Part shown: positions 1 to 8,969 of the stretch, piece by piece | Layout of the letters: each line of letters opens with the position of its first letter | How positions within the stretch are numbered: position 1 is the first letter of the stretch | Assembly: GCA_903953565.1 (NCBI GenBank) | Contig: CAJBKE010000027.1 | Span: forward strand, 1-64,000 | Origin: an uncultured Verrucomicrobiota bacterium | GTDB taxonomy: Bacteria > Verrucomicrobiota > Verrucomicrobiia > Chthoniobacterales > JACTMZ01 | Direction of reading: 5' to 3' | DNA: 64,000 bases | Translations under genes and position numbers: made by a program | Notes under the pieces: model-generated | The model's database searches: none | What the model was told of the DNA's origin: nothing | What the model saw: the letters and a program-made list of their open reading frames with translations, nothing else

Positions 1-33
1 AAGGCACCGACGGTCACAGACCGCCGCTACAAG
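1..33. repeat. Family T hairpin repeat, right arm, cut by window edge
   Basis: The first 30 bases are identical to positions 50221-50250. They contain a perfect short hairpin, CGGTC-ACA-GACCG, followed by the family end CCGCTACAAG. The left arm presumably lies outside the window. See the copies at 38061-38133 and 50181-50253. It sits just upstream of the anion permease gene. Confidence 0.75.
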
Positions 34-77
34 TGGGGGTGGGGATTTTGCTGCGGTCTTGGAGGTGGTTGGGGTAG

Positions 78-1610
78 ATGTCTTGCCTTCTTATGGGTGT
101 CCGCTTTTTCGAGGTCCTGCACGCGCATTGGCCGGTCTTCGCTTTGCTGGCCTTGCTGGCCGGGGTGATGCTCGCGTTCTCGCTCTGGCGTGGTCGTCAG
201 GCTGGGGTTGGGTCCGTGCCAGGACAGGTGGTAGCCGGTTGGGCTTGCGTGTTCGTCTTGCCGCCGCTGGTTTACGTGCTCGGCTTGGCTTCGGGGCTGG
301 GCGTGGAGGCGGCGATTTTCTCGGCGTTGCTTGGGGCGGCCGTCTTGCTTTGGGTTTTCGGGCTGGTTGAGGAATTTGTGCCGGCCCTCATTGTGGTGGT
401 GGCGGCGCTTTTCATCGGTCTGGCGCCGTCGAATATCGCTTTGGCCGGGTTTTCCTCGCCCAGTCTCCTCCTGCTGCTCGGGGTTTATGCGCTGTCGGCC
501 GTGATCAGTTCGTCGGGCCTGAGTTACCGCCTCATGCTGCGCTTGCTCCTGCGTTTGCCGGACAAACCCTTCTGGCACCAGCTGACTTTTCTCATCTCGG
601 GCTACGTTCTTTCGCCGCTTATTCCCTCGACCAACACGCGACTGTCCCTGCTCAAGCCGCTGTTCGAGGACATGGCCAACGGACTGAAACTACCCCCGCG
701 CGGACCGGCCATCACGGCGTTGCTTGTTGCCATGTTCGGAGGCGCGCTGCTTTTTTCGCCGATGATGGCGACGAGCAAGTCATCGAATATCGCCGCGCTT
801 AACTTTCTCCCCGCGCAAGTGCAGGCGGAGTTCGCCGGATTTTTCTGGTTGGTGGCGGCTGGGGTGGCCGCGCTGGTCGTCACCGCCGTGCATCTGCTTG
901 TTATCCCGCGCCTCTTCCCGACGACCGGCGAGGGGCCGCTGCCGCGGGAGAGTCTCAGTCGTCAGCTCGCGGGGATGGGCCCGCTGAAACCATCCGAGTG
1001 GATCGCGGCGGCGGGCTTTGTTTTCTTCCTCGTCGGATGCGCCACGGTGTCGTGGCACCACGTGGCACCGGCTTATCTGGCGGGGTGCGTGCTGCTCGGT
1101 CTGCTCCTCACGGGAACCCTGCTGCGCAAGGATTTCCAGCAGCGGGTGGACTGGCCGATGATTTTTTTCCTCCTCGGGATGGACAGCATGATGCGGATCA
1201 TGACCCACCTCGGTCTGGCCCGGGCGCTGTCCGATGCTGTGGGGGAGGCTTACGGGTTCGTCGACGGAAAAATCGGGCTTTTCATTCTCGCGACACTCCT
1301 TACCACGCTCGCGGTGCGCCTGGTGCTGCCGGTCACGGCGGGGATGCTGACTTCGGCCATCATTCTTCTGCCGGTGGCGGCTGCGCAGGGGATCCATCCG
1401 TGGATCTGTATTTTTTGCACCGCGATTTTCAGCGACATTTCGTTTTTCCGGCATCAAGGCACCAATGGAATCCTGCAGATCCAGTCGGCGGGGTTGTTCG
1501 AGACGACCGATGAGCGCGGATTCATGCGCTACAACCTGTTCATGAATGCGGCGCGGGTCGCCGCGGTTTACGCCTCGATCCCATGGTGGAAATGGCTCGG
1601 ACTGCTATGA
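78..1610 (+). CDS. DASS/SLC13-type anion permease
   Basis: This is a polytopic inner-membrane protein of 510 residues with about 12 hydrophobic segments, in the range normal for the divalent anion:sodium symporter (DASS/SLC13) and wider ion transporter superfamily. Two loop motifs fit the family's paired sodium/substrate loops: PSTNTR in the first half and HQGTNG in the second. The substrate (sulfate, dicarboxylate or another anion) cannot be read from sequence. A GGAGG-like ribosome site lies about 10 bases before the chosen ATG. Its stop codon overlaps the start of the next gene in an ATGA junction, so the two products are probably made together. The function class is a family-level inference. 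Confidence 0.8.
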   Translation: MSCLLMGVRFFEVLHAHWPVFALLALLAGVMLAFSLWRGRQAGVGSVPGQVVAGWACVFVLPPLVYVLGLASGLGVEAAIFSALLGAAVLLWVFGLVEEFVPALIVVVAALFIGLAPSNIALAGFSSPSLLLLLGVYALSAVISSSGLSYRLMLRLLLRLPDKPFWHQLTFLISGYVLSPLIPSTNTRLSLLKPLFEDMANGLKLPPRGPAITALLVAMFGGALLFSPMMATSKSSNIAALNFLPAQVQAEFAGFFWLVAAGVAALVVTAVHLLVIPRLFPTTGEGPLPRESLSRQLAGMGPLKPSEWIAAAGFVFFLVGCATVSWHHVAPAYLAGCVLLGLLLTGTLLRKDFQQRVDWPMIFFLLGMDSMMRIMTHLGLARALSDAVGEAYGFVDGKIGLFILATLLTTLAVRLVLPVTAGMLTSAIILLPVAAAQGIHPWICIFCTAIFSDISFFRHQGTNGILQIQSAGLFETTDERGFMRYNLFMNAARVAAVYASIPWWKWLGLL

Positions 1611-2620
1611 CAAATCTCTGGAAAAACCTCCTGGTCGGCGGCTTCCTGATCGCCTTCATTGTGCTGCTCGGATTTTTCAATGCGACCAAACCGCGGATCC
1701 TTGTGCTCCACTCGGCAGGCGCGGACTCCTCGTGGGCCCGGCAGGTCGATCGCGGCATGCGGGAGGCGCTCGACCGCAACCGGCGTCCTCTTGCTGTGGA
1801 GTGGAACTATCTCGGTATCGACTCCCCGGCGGCGCGGAACCGCACCGAAGGGGTGCGGGCGCAGGCGCATCGCGCCATGGCTCGTTTCGAACCAGATGTG
1901 CTCATTGCCGTGGACGATGAAGCGAATTCCCTCGTGGCTCGGGATTACGTAGGCCGTGCGCGTCCGCGCATCCTCTATGTCTCGCTTAATCGCCCGCCCG
2001 CGGATTTCGGCTACGCCGGCGCGACGAATGTTTCAGGCATTTCCGAACAAATGCCTTTGGCTGCAATCCGTGATGCCGTGATTGCGATGTTTCCCGGGCG
2101 CAACCCGCGGGTTCATGTCCTCGGGGTCGACGGCGAAACGGGCCGTGCTGAAATGGACGAGGCCAAGGCGTTCGACTGGGCGCCGCTGCAGCTCGGCAAG
2201 ACCGCGTTGGTCACGCAAGCCGCAGGGTGGCATGACTTTGTCAAACGAACGGGCGCCGAGGATATTCTGCTCCTGCTCGGGACCAAGGATCTGCCCGATG
2301 AAAACGGCGTGATGACGGTGGCGGAGATCAACCGCTGGACCGAGGAGAACTCGCCCGCTTTGCCCATCGGCACGGAAGTGGATTTCGTCTCCGATGGCGG
2401 CGGTCTGAGCTTTTCGCCGCCGCCGGATAATTACGGCGAAAAGGCGATCGAGTTGGCTCTCGATTGGCTTGATGACCGCGACACGCCGGGGGCACCGTCG
2501 CCGCTGGTATCCGATCATTTCGAAGTGGCCGTGCGGCGCGGCCGAATGACCGAGCGCGGCATTGCGCTGCCTCCGATTTACATCGAGGCGGCACGCGAAA
2601 ACGGAACGCTGCACCGCTGA
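1607..2620 (+). CDS. Membrane-anchored ABC-type solute-binding-like protein
   Basis: This 337-residue protein has an N-terminal hydrophobic segment (about residues 9-25) that could be a signal anchor or an uncleaved signal. A two-lobed periplasmic-binding-like body follows, resembling the ABC_sub_bind family (PF04392). Segments such as RILVLHSAG, DVLIAVDDEA and ILYVSLNRP look like alternating beta strands and loops of that fold. The start at 1607 is chosen over an in-frame ATG at 1583 because it gives a 4-base ATGA overlap with the permease gene. No ABC permease or ATPase is nearby, so it may deliver substrate to, or sense substrate for, the adjacent permease. That partnership is inference. 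Confidence 0.7.
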   Translation: MTNLWKNLLVGGFLIAFIVLLGFFNATKPRILVLHSAGADSSWARQVDRGMREALDRNRRPLAVEWNYLGIDSPAARNRTEGVRAQAHRAMARFEPDVLIAVDDEANSLVARDYVGRARPRILYVSLNRPPADFGYAGATNVSGISEQMPLAAIRDAVIAMFPGRNPRVHVLGVDGETGRAEMDEAKAFDWAPLQLGKTALVTQAAGWHDFVKRTGAEDILLLLGTKDLPDENGVMTVAEINRWTEENSPALPIGTEVDFVSDGGGLSFSPPPDNYGEKAIELALDWLDDRDTPGAPSPLVSDHFEVAVRRGRMTERGIALPPIYIEAARENGTLHR

Positions 2621-2626
2621 CCGTGG

Positions 2627-3874
2627 TCAAAAGTCGATCGTGGCGCTCAGTCCGAGAACGAGCGCACCCGGCAGCGCGGTGCTTCCGCCGGGCTGCATGA
2701 TGAATTGCAGGTCCGGTTGCAGCTCGAACCATGGGGTGAGCTGCGCTTCGTAGGTCGCCTCGATCATGAATTCGTTGCCGCGGTTGGCACCCGCGAGTTC
2801 CGCCGACTCTGCGGAGGTGAGGCGCGCCCAGACAAAGGCGAGTCCCGCGGTGTCGTCCTCGCGGCCGGGCACGAGGCCTCCCCACGTGAACCCCGAATTG
2901 AAGAGCACGCCGAGCGGATCGCGGTCCGGTGTGCCGCTGACGAACAAACGACCGAAGCAGGCGAGACCTTGTTGCGCATCGGTGCCCGTTCCCGGTTCGC
3001 GCCAAAGCATCTGGTCAACTATTCCGTAGACATACGAACCGCCCCAAGGATCCCCGCCGCGGGAGACATAATCCTGGTAACCGTTCTCGAGCATGGTGCC
3101 GAGTTGGACCGAGCCGGGGAGAGGAGCGCTCGCCCACGCATACTGCGCCTCGCCGAGGAAAAGCAGCCCGTTGTCGCGGTTGATGCGCCAGTAGAAATTC
3201 GTCGGATTTTCCGACGGAGGCCAGACGACGCCCTGCATCGCTGCGGCACGGAATGTCCATCCACCTCCGGGTTCGATTGCGGCGTAAAGACCCGGTGCGG
3301 CGAAAGGATAAGACGGCGGTCCGCCCAGCGAACCATCGTAAAGGATCGGCCAACCGAATGCGGAATTGAGGAAGAGCTGCGCGCCTTGCGAAACGGTGAA
3401 ATCGCGGTCGGCATTGAACATGCCCGCCCGAAGGGTCAGCACATCGTCGAACAGTTTCTGCTGCACCCAGAGGTCGAGCGCGCGGAAACTGTTCGGTGCC
3501 TCGATGCCGCTGGCGGGAAAGAGCGCGCCGGTCAGCGACGTCGTCGGATTCCCCCCGTAAATCCAAAGCCATGTCGTGCAGAACGACCCGCCTTTCCATC
3601 CGACGAGCTTCTCGAAATCGAGTTCGGCGCCGAATTGCAGCAGCCCCGCATAGGTTGCGCCTTGCTGGATTCCGCCGGTCACATTGCCCCATGTCTGCGA
3701 GGTGTAGGTGGCGATGAATTTACTGCCTTGGTCTTCGAGCAGTGCGCGGTTGCGGTTCCAGTCACCGGTGGCGAGATCCCACTGGGTCCAAGGCTGCGGT
3801 TGCAGTTCGGCGTTCTCTGCCCAGCCTGTAACCACCGGGAAGAAGGCGCAAAAAACCAGCGCCCGCGTCCTCAT
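2627..3874 (-). CDS. OprB-type carbohydrate-selective porin
   Basis: This is a 415-residue outer-membrane beta-barrel protein. A cleavable signal peptide (MRTRALVFCAFFPVVTGWA) is followed by alternating, aromatic-rich strands typical of OprB porins, for example the early WTQWDLATGDWNRNR and repeated Trp/Tyr/Gly pairs. It ends in a short strand closing with Phe (LSATIDF), the C-terminal aromatic used for outer-membrane insertion. OprB proteins pass sugars across the outer membrane. The start ATG overlaps the stop codon of the upstream P-type ATPase (ATGA), an unexpected partner for a sugar porin. The substrate here is unproven. Confidence 0.8.
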   Translation of the reverse strand: MRTRALVFCAFFPVVTGWAENAELQPQPWTQWDLATGDWNRNRALLEDQGSKFIATYTSQTWGNVTGGIQQGATYAGLLQFGAELDFEKLVGWKGGSFCTTWLWIYGGNPTTSLTGALFPASGIEAPNSFRALDLWVQQKLFDDVLTLRAGMFNADRDFTVSQGAQLFLNSAFGWPILYDGSLGGPPSYPFAAPGLYAAIEPGGGWTFRAAAMQGVVWPPSENPTNFYWRINRDNGLLFLGEAQYAWASAPLPGSVQLGTMLENGYQDYVSRGGDPWGGSYVYGIVDQMLWREPGTGTDAQQGLACFGRLFVSGTPDRDPLGVLFNSGFTWGGLVPGREDDTAGLAFVWARLTSAESAELAGANRGNEFMIEATYEAQLTPWFELQPDLQFIMQPGGSTALPGALVLGLSATIDF

Positions 3875-6489
3875 CGGCGCTGTGCGAACAATCGTGCCGC
3901 TTCGCATCCGGCCAGCATGCCGAGACACATACCGATGACCATCGCGGCGTAGGTGAGGAAAAATTGGGCGGGGGCGGAATTGGCATCGATGGGAAGTCCG
4001 GCCAGCGCCATGGCTCCGACCTCCATGCCGAGGAACATGCCGATCAGTCCCGCGATCCAGCACCAAACGCGCGAGGAGAAGGAGAGGAAGATGTCTTTGT
4101 CGACGAACAATCCCGGTAACGCGGCGAGCAGCATGCCGGCGTCCATCCAGGTGAATTTGGCGAGAAGGCCGAGGCCCATGTTCGATTGCGCGCAACCGCA
4201 CAGGCACACGCCGTCGCGCACCACGGCGGTGAAACCGGCGTCGGCCCACCAGCCTCCAAGCATGGCGAGTCCGCCCACGCTGAACATGGCCATGGTCATA
4301 CGTGCGGCGGGTGTCCAGGGGCGTTCGCGAGACCAGAGCAGGACGGCGCCCGCAGCAGCCAGAAAAAGTATGACAAACCCGGCGGCGCCCGCACCGTGAA
4401 ATCCGCCGAGCCATGCGATGACCGGCCCCTGCACGGCGAGCGCGGCGGCGAAAACGAGGCGCTCGACTTGCGGTAAGTCCCAAGCCCTGTGCGCGGTGAG
4501 GGGACGGTCTTTGGCGGCCGCTTTTTGCAGCGCGGTATCGGAAGTTTCGCGCAGCACGCGCCAGGTGACGGTGAGGCTCGAGACGAGCATGATGAGGGCG
4601 GCGGCGATCGGATGGAGGATCCCCGCAGCGGCGAGGCCGATGCCGAAAATGTTGTAGCAGGCGGCGAAGGCAATGTTGCGGCGGATGGCCCGCACGGTGG
4701 CGCGGCAGAGGGCGATGGATTGCGGGACAACGCGCAGGTCCTGTCCGTTGAGTTCCAGTCCGGCCGTCTCGCGGGGCAATTCGCTACCCGCGCCCATGGC
4801 GATGCTCGCCGTGGCGGCGGCCATGGCGGGGGCGTCGTTGATGCCGTCGCCGATGAAGAGGACTCTGCTTCCGGCCGCGCGCAATTTTTCCACCTCGCGC
4901 AATTTCGCGTCGGGGGAGAGTCCGGCCAGACACTCGTCGAAGCCGAAGCGCGCCGCGTTCTCCTCGCGGTCGCCGGTCATGACGATGGTGCGGATGCCGA
5001 GGGATTTCATCTGCGCCATGGCTTCGCGGGCCGAATCGCGGAGTGACTCGCGAACCACAGCCAGACCGCAAAGGCGTCCGTCGCGGCGGATGAAAATCTC
5101 GTGGCCGCCTTTTTCCTCCGTGGCGAGCTGGGTGTGCAACGTTTCGCGTCCGTCACCGGGTGCGAGGATGCCGTCGTTGCCGATTTGCAGCGCCGTGCCG
5201 TCGGGCAAGGTGCCTTCGATGCCTGCGCCTGGCAGCACGCGGATAGCGCGGGCCAACAGCGTGGAGTTTGTGGTTGCGGCGGACCGGAAGGCGCGGGCGA
5301 TGGGGTGTCCGCTGCCGGTTTGCACCGCGGCGATTTCGCGCAGCAGTTGCGCGCGGTCCGTGCCGGGCGCGACAACGAAGTCGACGATGCGCGCATCGCT
5401 TTCGCTCAGCGTTCCAGTTTTGTCGAAGACGGCCGTATCGATCAAAGCGAGCGCTTCGATCGCATCGCCGCCGCGGGCGAAGAGTCCGCGTTTGGCCAAC
5501 GCGGCGAGAGCCGACCAGATGGCGACCGGGGTGGCCAGTCCCATCGCGCAGGGGCAAGCCACGAGAAGGACGGCGAGGCCGTTGAAAACGCCGGTGATCC
5601 ATCCGCTCTGCAGGGTCCAGCCGAGGGTGGTCAGCGCGGCGATGACAAGCACGAGAGGAAGGAACCACGAGACCAGACGATCGGCCTCGCGCTGGATGCG
5701 TCCGGGATTCCGGCGCGCTTCTTCGATCGAGCGCAGCAAGGTGTCGAGCCGGCGGGAGCGTCCGCGCGAGGTAGCGGCAATCCGCAGCGTGCTGTCTTCC
5801 ACCCTGCTGCCGGCTTGGACCGCGTCGCCGGCGCGTTTGACCACGGGGTAGGGTTCGCCGGTCAGCGCGGCTTCATCGACCAGAGCCACTCCATCGGAAA
5901 CCTTGCCATCGACAGGGATGCCTTCACCCGCACCGACCAGAACTTCGTCGCCGGGTACGATGCGGTCGACGGTGACCGTTTCGCGGTGGCCGGCGGAGTC
6001 GACGCGTTGGCAAAGATCGAAGGCTGCGCCGATTTTTTCGATGGAACGCCGTAGGACGTCGCGGCGTTGGCGCGCGAGGATGGTGCCGAAGGTGTAGATG
6101 GCGACCAGCACGGCAACCACTTCGTAATAGACGCTGCCTGTTCCGGTGAGCGAGCTGTGCACCGAGGCAAAAAACGCGCCGAAGATGCCGACGAGGAAAA
6201 ATTGTTCGAAGACGATCCTGCCGTGGCGGATCGCGTCCCATGACTCACGCAGGATGGGAAGACCGGCGAGGAGGAAGACGCCGAGAGCCGAGAGGGCGAG
6301 GGCGCCGTGGAGGATCCAGCGCGCGTTGCCTTCGACCGGCGACATGTTGACCGCGAGGCTGAAAATCATGGCCTGCGCGGCGAGGAGTCCGGCCATGCCG
6401 ATGCGCAGCCAAGTCTTGGCTTCGCGGTTGAGCACGAGCTGATCGGACGGATCCTCGCAAGTTGTCGGGTTGTGACAGCAGGCGGACAT
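3871..6489 (-). CDS. P1B-type heavy-metal ATPase with extra C-terminal membrane domain
   Basis: This is an inner-membrane metal pump of 872 residues. It has the transport motif CPC (Cys312-Pro-Cys314), the phosphorylation site DKTGT (Asp356), the SGHP motif of P1B pumps, TGD and the hinge GDGINDAP. CPC suggests Cu(I)/Ag(I) or a related soft metal. There is no N-terminal HMA domain. Instead the first 13 residues are Cys/His-rich (MSACCHNPTTCED). After the normal last helix pair the protein continues for about 200 residues with some six hydrophobic segments and a CLCGC cluster (Cys762, 764, 766). Usual CPC pumps end near residue 650-700, so this tail is a fusion or extension. It is translationally coupled to the OprB-like porin. 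Confidence 0.9.
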   Translation of the reverse strand: MSACCHNPTTCEDPSDQLVLNREAKTWLRIGMAGLLAAQAMIFSLAVNMSPVEGNARWILHGALALSALGVFLLAGLPILRESWDAIRHGRIVFEQFFLVGIFGAFFASVHSSLTGTGSVYYEVVAVLVAIYTFGTILARQRRDVLRRSIEKIGAAFDLCQRVDSAGHRETVTVDRIVPGDEVLVGAGEGIPVDGKVSDGVALVDEAALTGEPYPVVKRAGDAVQAGSRVEDSTLRIAATSRGRSRRLDTLLRSIEEARRNPGRIQREADRLVSWFLPLVLVIAALTTLGWTLQSGWITGVFNGLAVLLVACPCAMGLATPVAIWSALAALAKRGLFARGGDAIEALALIDTAVFDKTGTLSESDARIVDFVVAPGTDRAQLLREIAAVQTGSGHPIARAFRSAATTNSTLLARAIRVLPGAGIEGTLPDGTALQIGNDGILAPGDGRETLHTQLATEEKGGHEIFIRRDGRLCGLAVVRESLRDSAREAMAQMKSLGIRTIVMTGDREENAARFGFDECLAGLSPDAKLREVEKLRAAGSRVLFIGDGINDAPAMAAATASIAMGAGSELPRETAGLELNGQDLRVVPQSIALCRATVRAIRRNIAFAACYNIFGIGLAAAGILHPIAAALIMLVSSLTVTWRVLRETSDTALQKAAAKDRPLTAHRAWDLPQVERLVFAAALAVQGPVIAWLGGFHGAGAAGFVILFLAAAGAVLLWSRERPWTPAARMTMAMFSVGGLAMLGGWWADAGFTAVVRDGVCLCGCAQSNMGLGLLAKFTWMDAGMLLAALPGLFVDKDIFLSFSSRVWCWIAGLIGMFLGMEVGAMALAGLPIDANSAPAQFFLTYAAMVIGMCLGMLAGCEAARLFAQRR

Positions 6490-6546
6490 GAAGGGAATTT
6501 AAGGCCGATGAGGGCGGTGATGCAATGGGGACGAGCGGCTAGGAAA

Positions 6547-6613
6547 AGGTGGATCGCGCCGTCCCGGCGCGATAGATCGGGGCCAATCGCGATGGGGACA
6601 TCGCGATCCACCT
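6547..6613. repeat. Family A paired-hairpin repeat, copy 1
   Basis: This 67-bp element has inverted ends AGGTGG/CCACCT. The left arm folds as ATCGCGCCG-TCC-CGGCGCGAT. The right arm folds as ATCGCGATG-GGGA-CATCGCGAT. It lies between the divergent ATPase and fabI genes, so it cannot be acting there simply as a terminator of converging genes. Confidence 0.9.
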
Positions 6614-6667
6614 GAGGCTACGGCGCGATTGACCTGAGCGCGGCGGTTCTGGGATGATTGTCGGCTT

Positions 6668-7444
6668 ATGAGCAAAGGAATTCTGGAAGGCAAAACAGGG
6701 GTGGTTTTCGGCGTGGCCAACAAGCGGAGCATTGCGTGGGCCATCGCCAAAGCGTGGAAAGAGGCGGGGGCGAAACTTATCTTCAACTACCAGGGCGAGC
6801 GAGTGAAAGAGAACGTGGAGGAGTTGGTTTCGGAATTCGGATCAGACGTTCCGGTCTATCCCTGCGATGTTTCGAAAGACGAGGAAATCGCGGCGTTTTT
6901 CGACAAGGTGAAGGGGCACACCAACAAGCTCGATCTGCTTCTGCATTCCGTGGCCTTCGCCCCGAAAGAAGCGCTCGAGGGGGATTTTGTTTCGACCTCG
7001 CGGGCGGCGTTTTCTTCCGCGTTGGACATCAGCGCTTACTCGCTGGTCGCGCTGTCGCGTGCGGCGGCGCCGATGATGACCGATGGCGGCAGTGTTGTGG
7101 CCATGAGTTATCTCGGCAGCGTGAAGGTCGTGCCGCACTACAATGTGATGGGTGTGGCCAAAGCTGCCCTCGAATCTTCGACGCGTTATCTCGCCTACGA
7201 CCTCGGCGCGCACAAGATTCGCGTGAATTGCATCAGCGCGGGGCCGGTGCAGACCCTCGCGGCTCGGGGCATTGCCGGATTTTCCTCCATGATGAAGCAC
7301 TACGAAGAACACGCGCCGCTCAAGCGGAGTTGCGAGACCTCCGAGCTTGGCGCAACGGGCGTGTTTCTAGCCAGCGATGGCGCAGCTTCAATCACCGGCC
7401 AAGTGCTTTACGTCGACGGCGGCTACGAGATCATGGGGATGTAG
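6668..7444 (+). CDS. fabI: Enoyl-[acyl-carrier-protein] reductase (NADH)
   Basis: This cytoplasmic enzyme reduces trans-2-enoyl-ACP in the last step of each fatty acid elongation cycle. It is 258 residues long, normal for FabI. It has an atypical SDR nucleotide-binding start (GVVFGVANKRSIAWAIA) and the FabI catalytic arrangement Tyr158-x6-Lys165 with a second Tyr about ten residues earlier. The C-terminal VDGGYEIMGM is typical of the family. It is transcribed away from the metal ATPase, with a family A repeat in between, and is followed after six bases by the FAD oxidase gene. FabI and FabD (partial, at the window's far end) belong to the same pathway but are not linked here. Confidence 0.95.
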   Translation: MSKGILEGKTGVVFGVANKRSIAWAIAKAWKEAGAKLIFNYQGERVKENVEELVSEFGSDVPVYPCDVSKDEEIAAFFDKVKGHTNKLDLLLHSVAFAPKEALEGDFVSTSRAAFSSALDISAYSLVALSRAAAPMMTDGGSVVAMSYLGSVKVVPHYNVMGVAKAALESSTRYLAYDLGAHKIRVNCISAGPVQTLAARGIAGFSSMMKHYEEHAPLKRSCETSELGATGVFLASDGAASITGQVLYVDGGYEIMGM

Positions 7445-7450
7445 TCGCGC

Positions 7451-8827
7451 ATGGACGCGCGGATCATCGACGAACTGCGCAAGGTCGCCGGTATCGACGG
7501 CGTGCGTCTTGATGACGCGGCGCGCGAGGAGGCGGCGGCCGACAAATGGTTTGCCCGGACCGTTCCGGACGCGGTGGTTTTTGCCCGCTCCACCGCCTCG
7601 GTCGCCGGCGTGATGAAGATCGCATCGCGGGAAAAGATTCCCGTGACGACCCGCGGCGCAGGCCACGGATACGTCGGCGGCTGTGTGCCGGTGCGCGGTG
7701 GGATTGTTCTTTCCACGGCTCGCATGGACCGCATCAAAGAGGTAAGCGCGGAGGATTTTGTCGCGGTGGTCGAACCGGGAGCGATCACCGGGCATTTGCA
7801 GGATGCCGCGCGGGGCAAAGGACTTTTTTATCCGCCCGATCCGGCGAGCCTCAAAGATTGCAGCATCGGCGGGAACATCGCGACGAATGCGGGTGGTCCG
7901 CGGTGCTTGAAATACGGGGTGACGCGCAACTATGTGCTCGGCTTGGAAGTCGTGCTGGCCGACGGCACGGTGGCGCGGGTCGGGGGGCGGACGCATAAAA
8001 ACAAAACGGGGTTCGACCTCGTGGGAATTTTCACCGGCTCGGAAGGCATGCTCGGGATCGTGACCGAGGCGACGCTGCGGTTGCTGCCGTGGCCGCCGGC
8101 TCGGGCGGTTTTGTCAGCCAGCTTTCCCGACATGCCGAAAGCAGCCGCCGCGGTGCAGTCGATCTTCGCGCACGGACATTTGCCGAGCGCGGCGGAAATC
8201 GCCGACCGCTTCACCCTCGAGGCGGCGCGGAAGCATGCGGGTGCCGAGACGGCCATTCCCCCGGGAGAAGCGCATCTTCTGGTCGAGATCGACGGTCAGG
8301 AGGCCAGTGTGCGGGCGGAGGCGGCGGAGTTGACCGGTCTTTTGCGGGACGCGTACGCCGTTTCGGTCGAGAGCGCGACGACAAATGAGGGCTGCGATCG
8401 TCTATGGGCTTTGCGGCGCGGATTTTCCGCCTCACTCAAGGCGACCGGAATGAAAAAGCTCAACGAAGACATTGTGGTGCCGCGGGGGAGATTGGTGGAA
8501 TTGGTGGAGTTCGGCGCGCAACTCGGTCGCGAATATGACGTTCCTGTGGCCTGCTTCGGTCACGCGGGTGACGGCAACATCCATGTGAACCTCATGGTGG
8601 AAAATCCCGATGATCCTGCGACCAAGGCACGCATGGAGCGCGCGTTGGATGCCCTGTTCCAGGGTGTGCTGGCCATGGGTGGATCGATCACCGGCGAGCA
8701 CGGCGTCGGGCTGGCCAAGAAACGTTGGTGGAAGCAGGCGATCGATGCGGGCTCGGACGATTTGCACCGTCGCATCAAGCGGGCGCTGGATCCGGAGGAT
8801 TTGCTGAATCCGGGGAAGTTTCTTTAG
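7451..8827 (+). CDS. FAD-linked oxidase, GlcD-like (glycolate/D-lactate oxidase type)
   Basis: This 458-residue flavoprotein has an N-terminal FAD_binding_4 (PCMH-type) domain, seen in TTRGAGHGYVGG and CSIGGNIATNAGG, and a C-terminal FAD-oxidase domain ending ALDPEDLLNPGKF. This matches GlcD, the FAD subunit of glycolate oxidase, and related D-lactate dehydrogenases. Such enzymes oxidise 2-hydroxy acids and pass electrons to the quinone pool. The usual partners GlcE and GlcF (Fe-S) are not adjacent, so it may work alone or with subunits encoded elsewhere. It follows fabI by six bases and is probably co-transcribed. A family A repeat lies just after its stop. Confidence 0.85.
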   Translation: MDARIIDELRKVAGIDGVRLDDAAREEAAADKWFARTVPDAVVFARSTASVAGVMKIASREKIPVTTRGAGHGYVGGCVPVRGGIVLSTARMDRIKEVSAEDFVAVVEPGAITGHLQDAARGKGLFYPPDPASLKDCSIGGNIATNAGGPRCLKYGVTRNYVLGLEVVLADGTVARVGGRTHKNKTGFDLVGIFTGSEGMLGIVTEATLRLLPWPPARAVLSASFPDMPKAAAAVQSIFAHGHLPSAAEIADRFTLEAARKHAGAETAIPPGEAHLLVEIDGQEASVRAEAAELTGLLRDAYAVSVESATTNEGCDRLWALRRGFSASLKATGMKKLNEDIVVPRGRLVELVEFGAQLGREYDVPVACFGHAGDGNIHVNLMVENPDDPATKARMERALDALFQGVLAMGGSITGEHGVGLAKKRWWKQAIDAGSDDLHRRIKRALDPEDLLNPGKFL

Positions 8828-8900
8828 GCCAGCGCGAATAAAAACAGAGGTCTGTCCGGGGGCGCCATGGCACCTGCTCCGAGGTTCGGTAATTTTTGCC

Positions 8901-8968
8901 GGGTGGATCGCGCCCTCCGGGCGCGATTTTTTACCGTGGAAATCGCGATGGGACATCGCGATCCACCC
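8901..8968. repeat. Family A paired-hairpin repeat, copy 2
   Basis: This 68-bp element has inverted ends GGGTGG/CCACCC. Its left hairpin is ATCGCGCCC-TCC-GGGCGCGAT, where both sides of the stem changed relative to copy 1 and pairing is kept. The right arm is ATCGCGATG-GGA-CATCGCGAT. It fills most of the gap between two convergent genes and could terminate both transcripts. Confidence 0.9.
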
Positions 8969-8969
8969 T

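Noticed and set aside
2705-3952. A 415-codon forward frame over the porin gene
   Set aside because: It is antisense to a clear OprB porin with signal peptide. The translation is Arg/Gly/Glu-rich as expected for a shadow frame.
6547-6613. Family A hairpins as ordinary Rho-independent terminators
   Set aside because: They lack a following T-run, and one copy sits between divergent promoters. Termination may be a side effect at convergent sites but does not explain the family.
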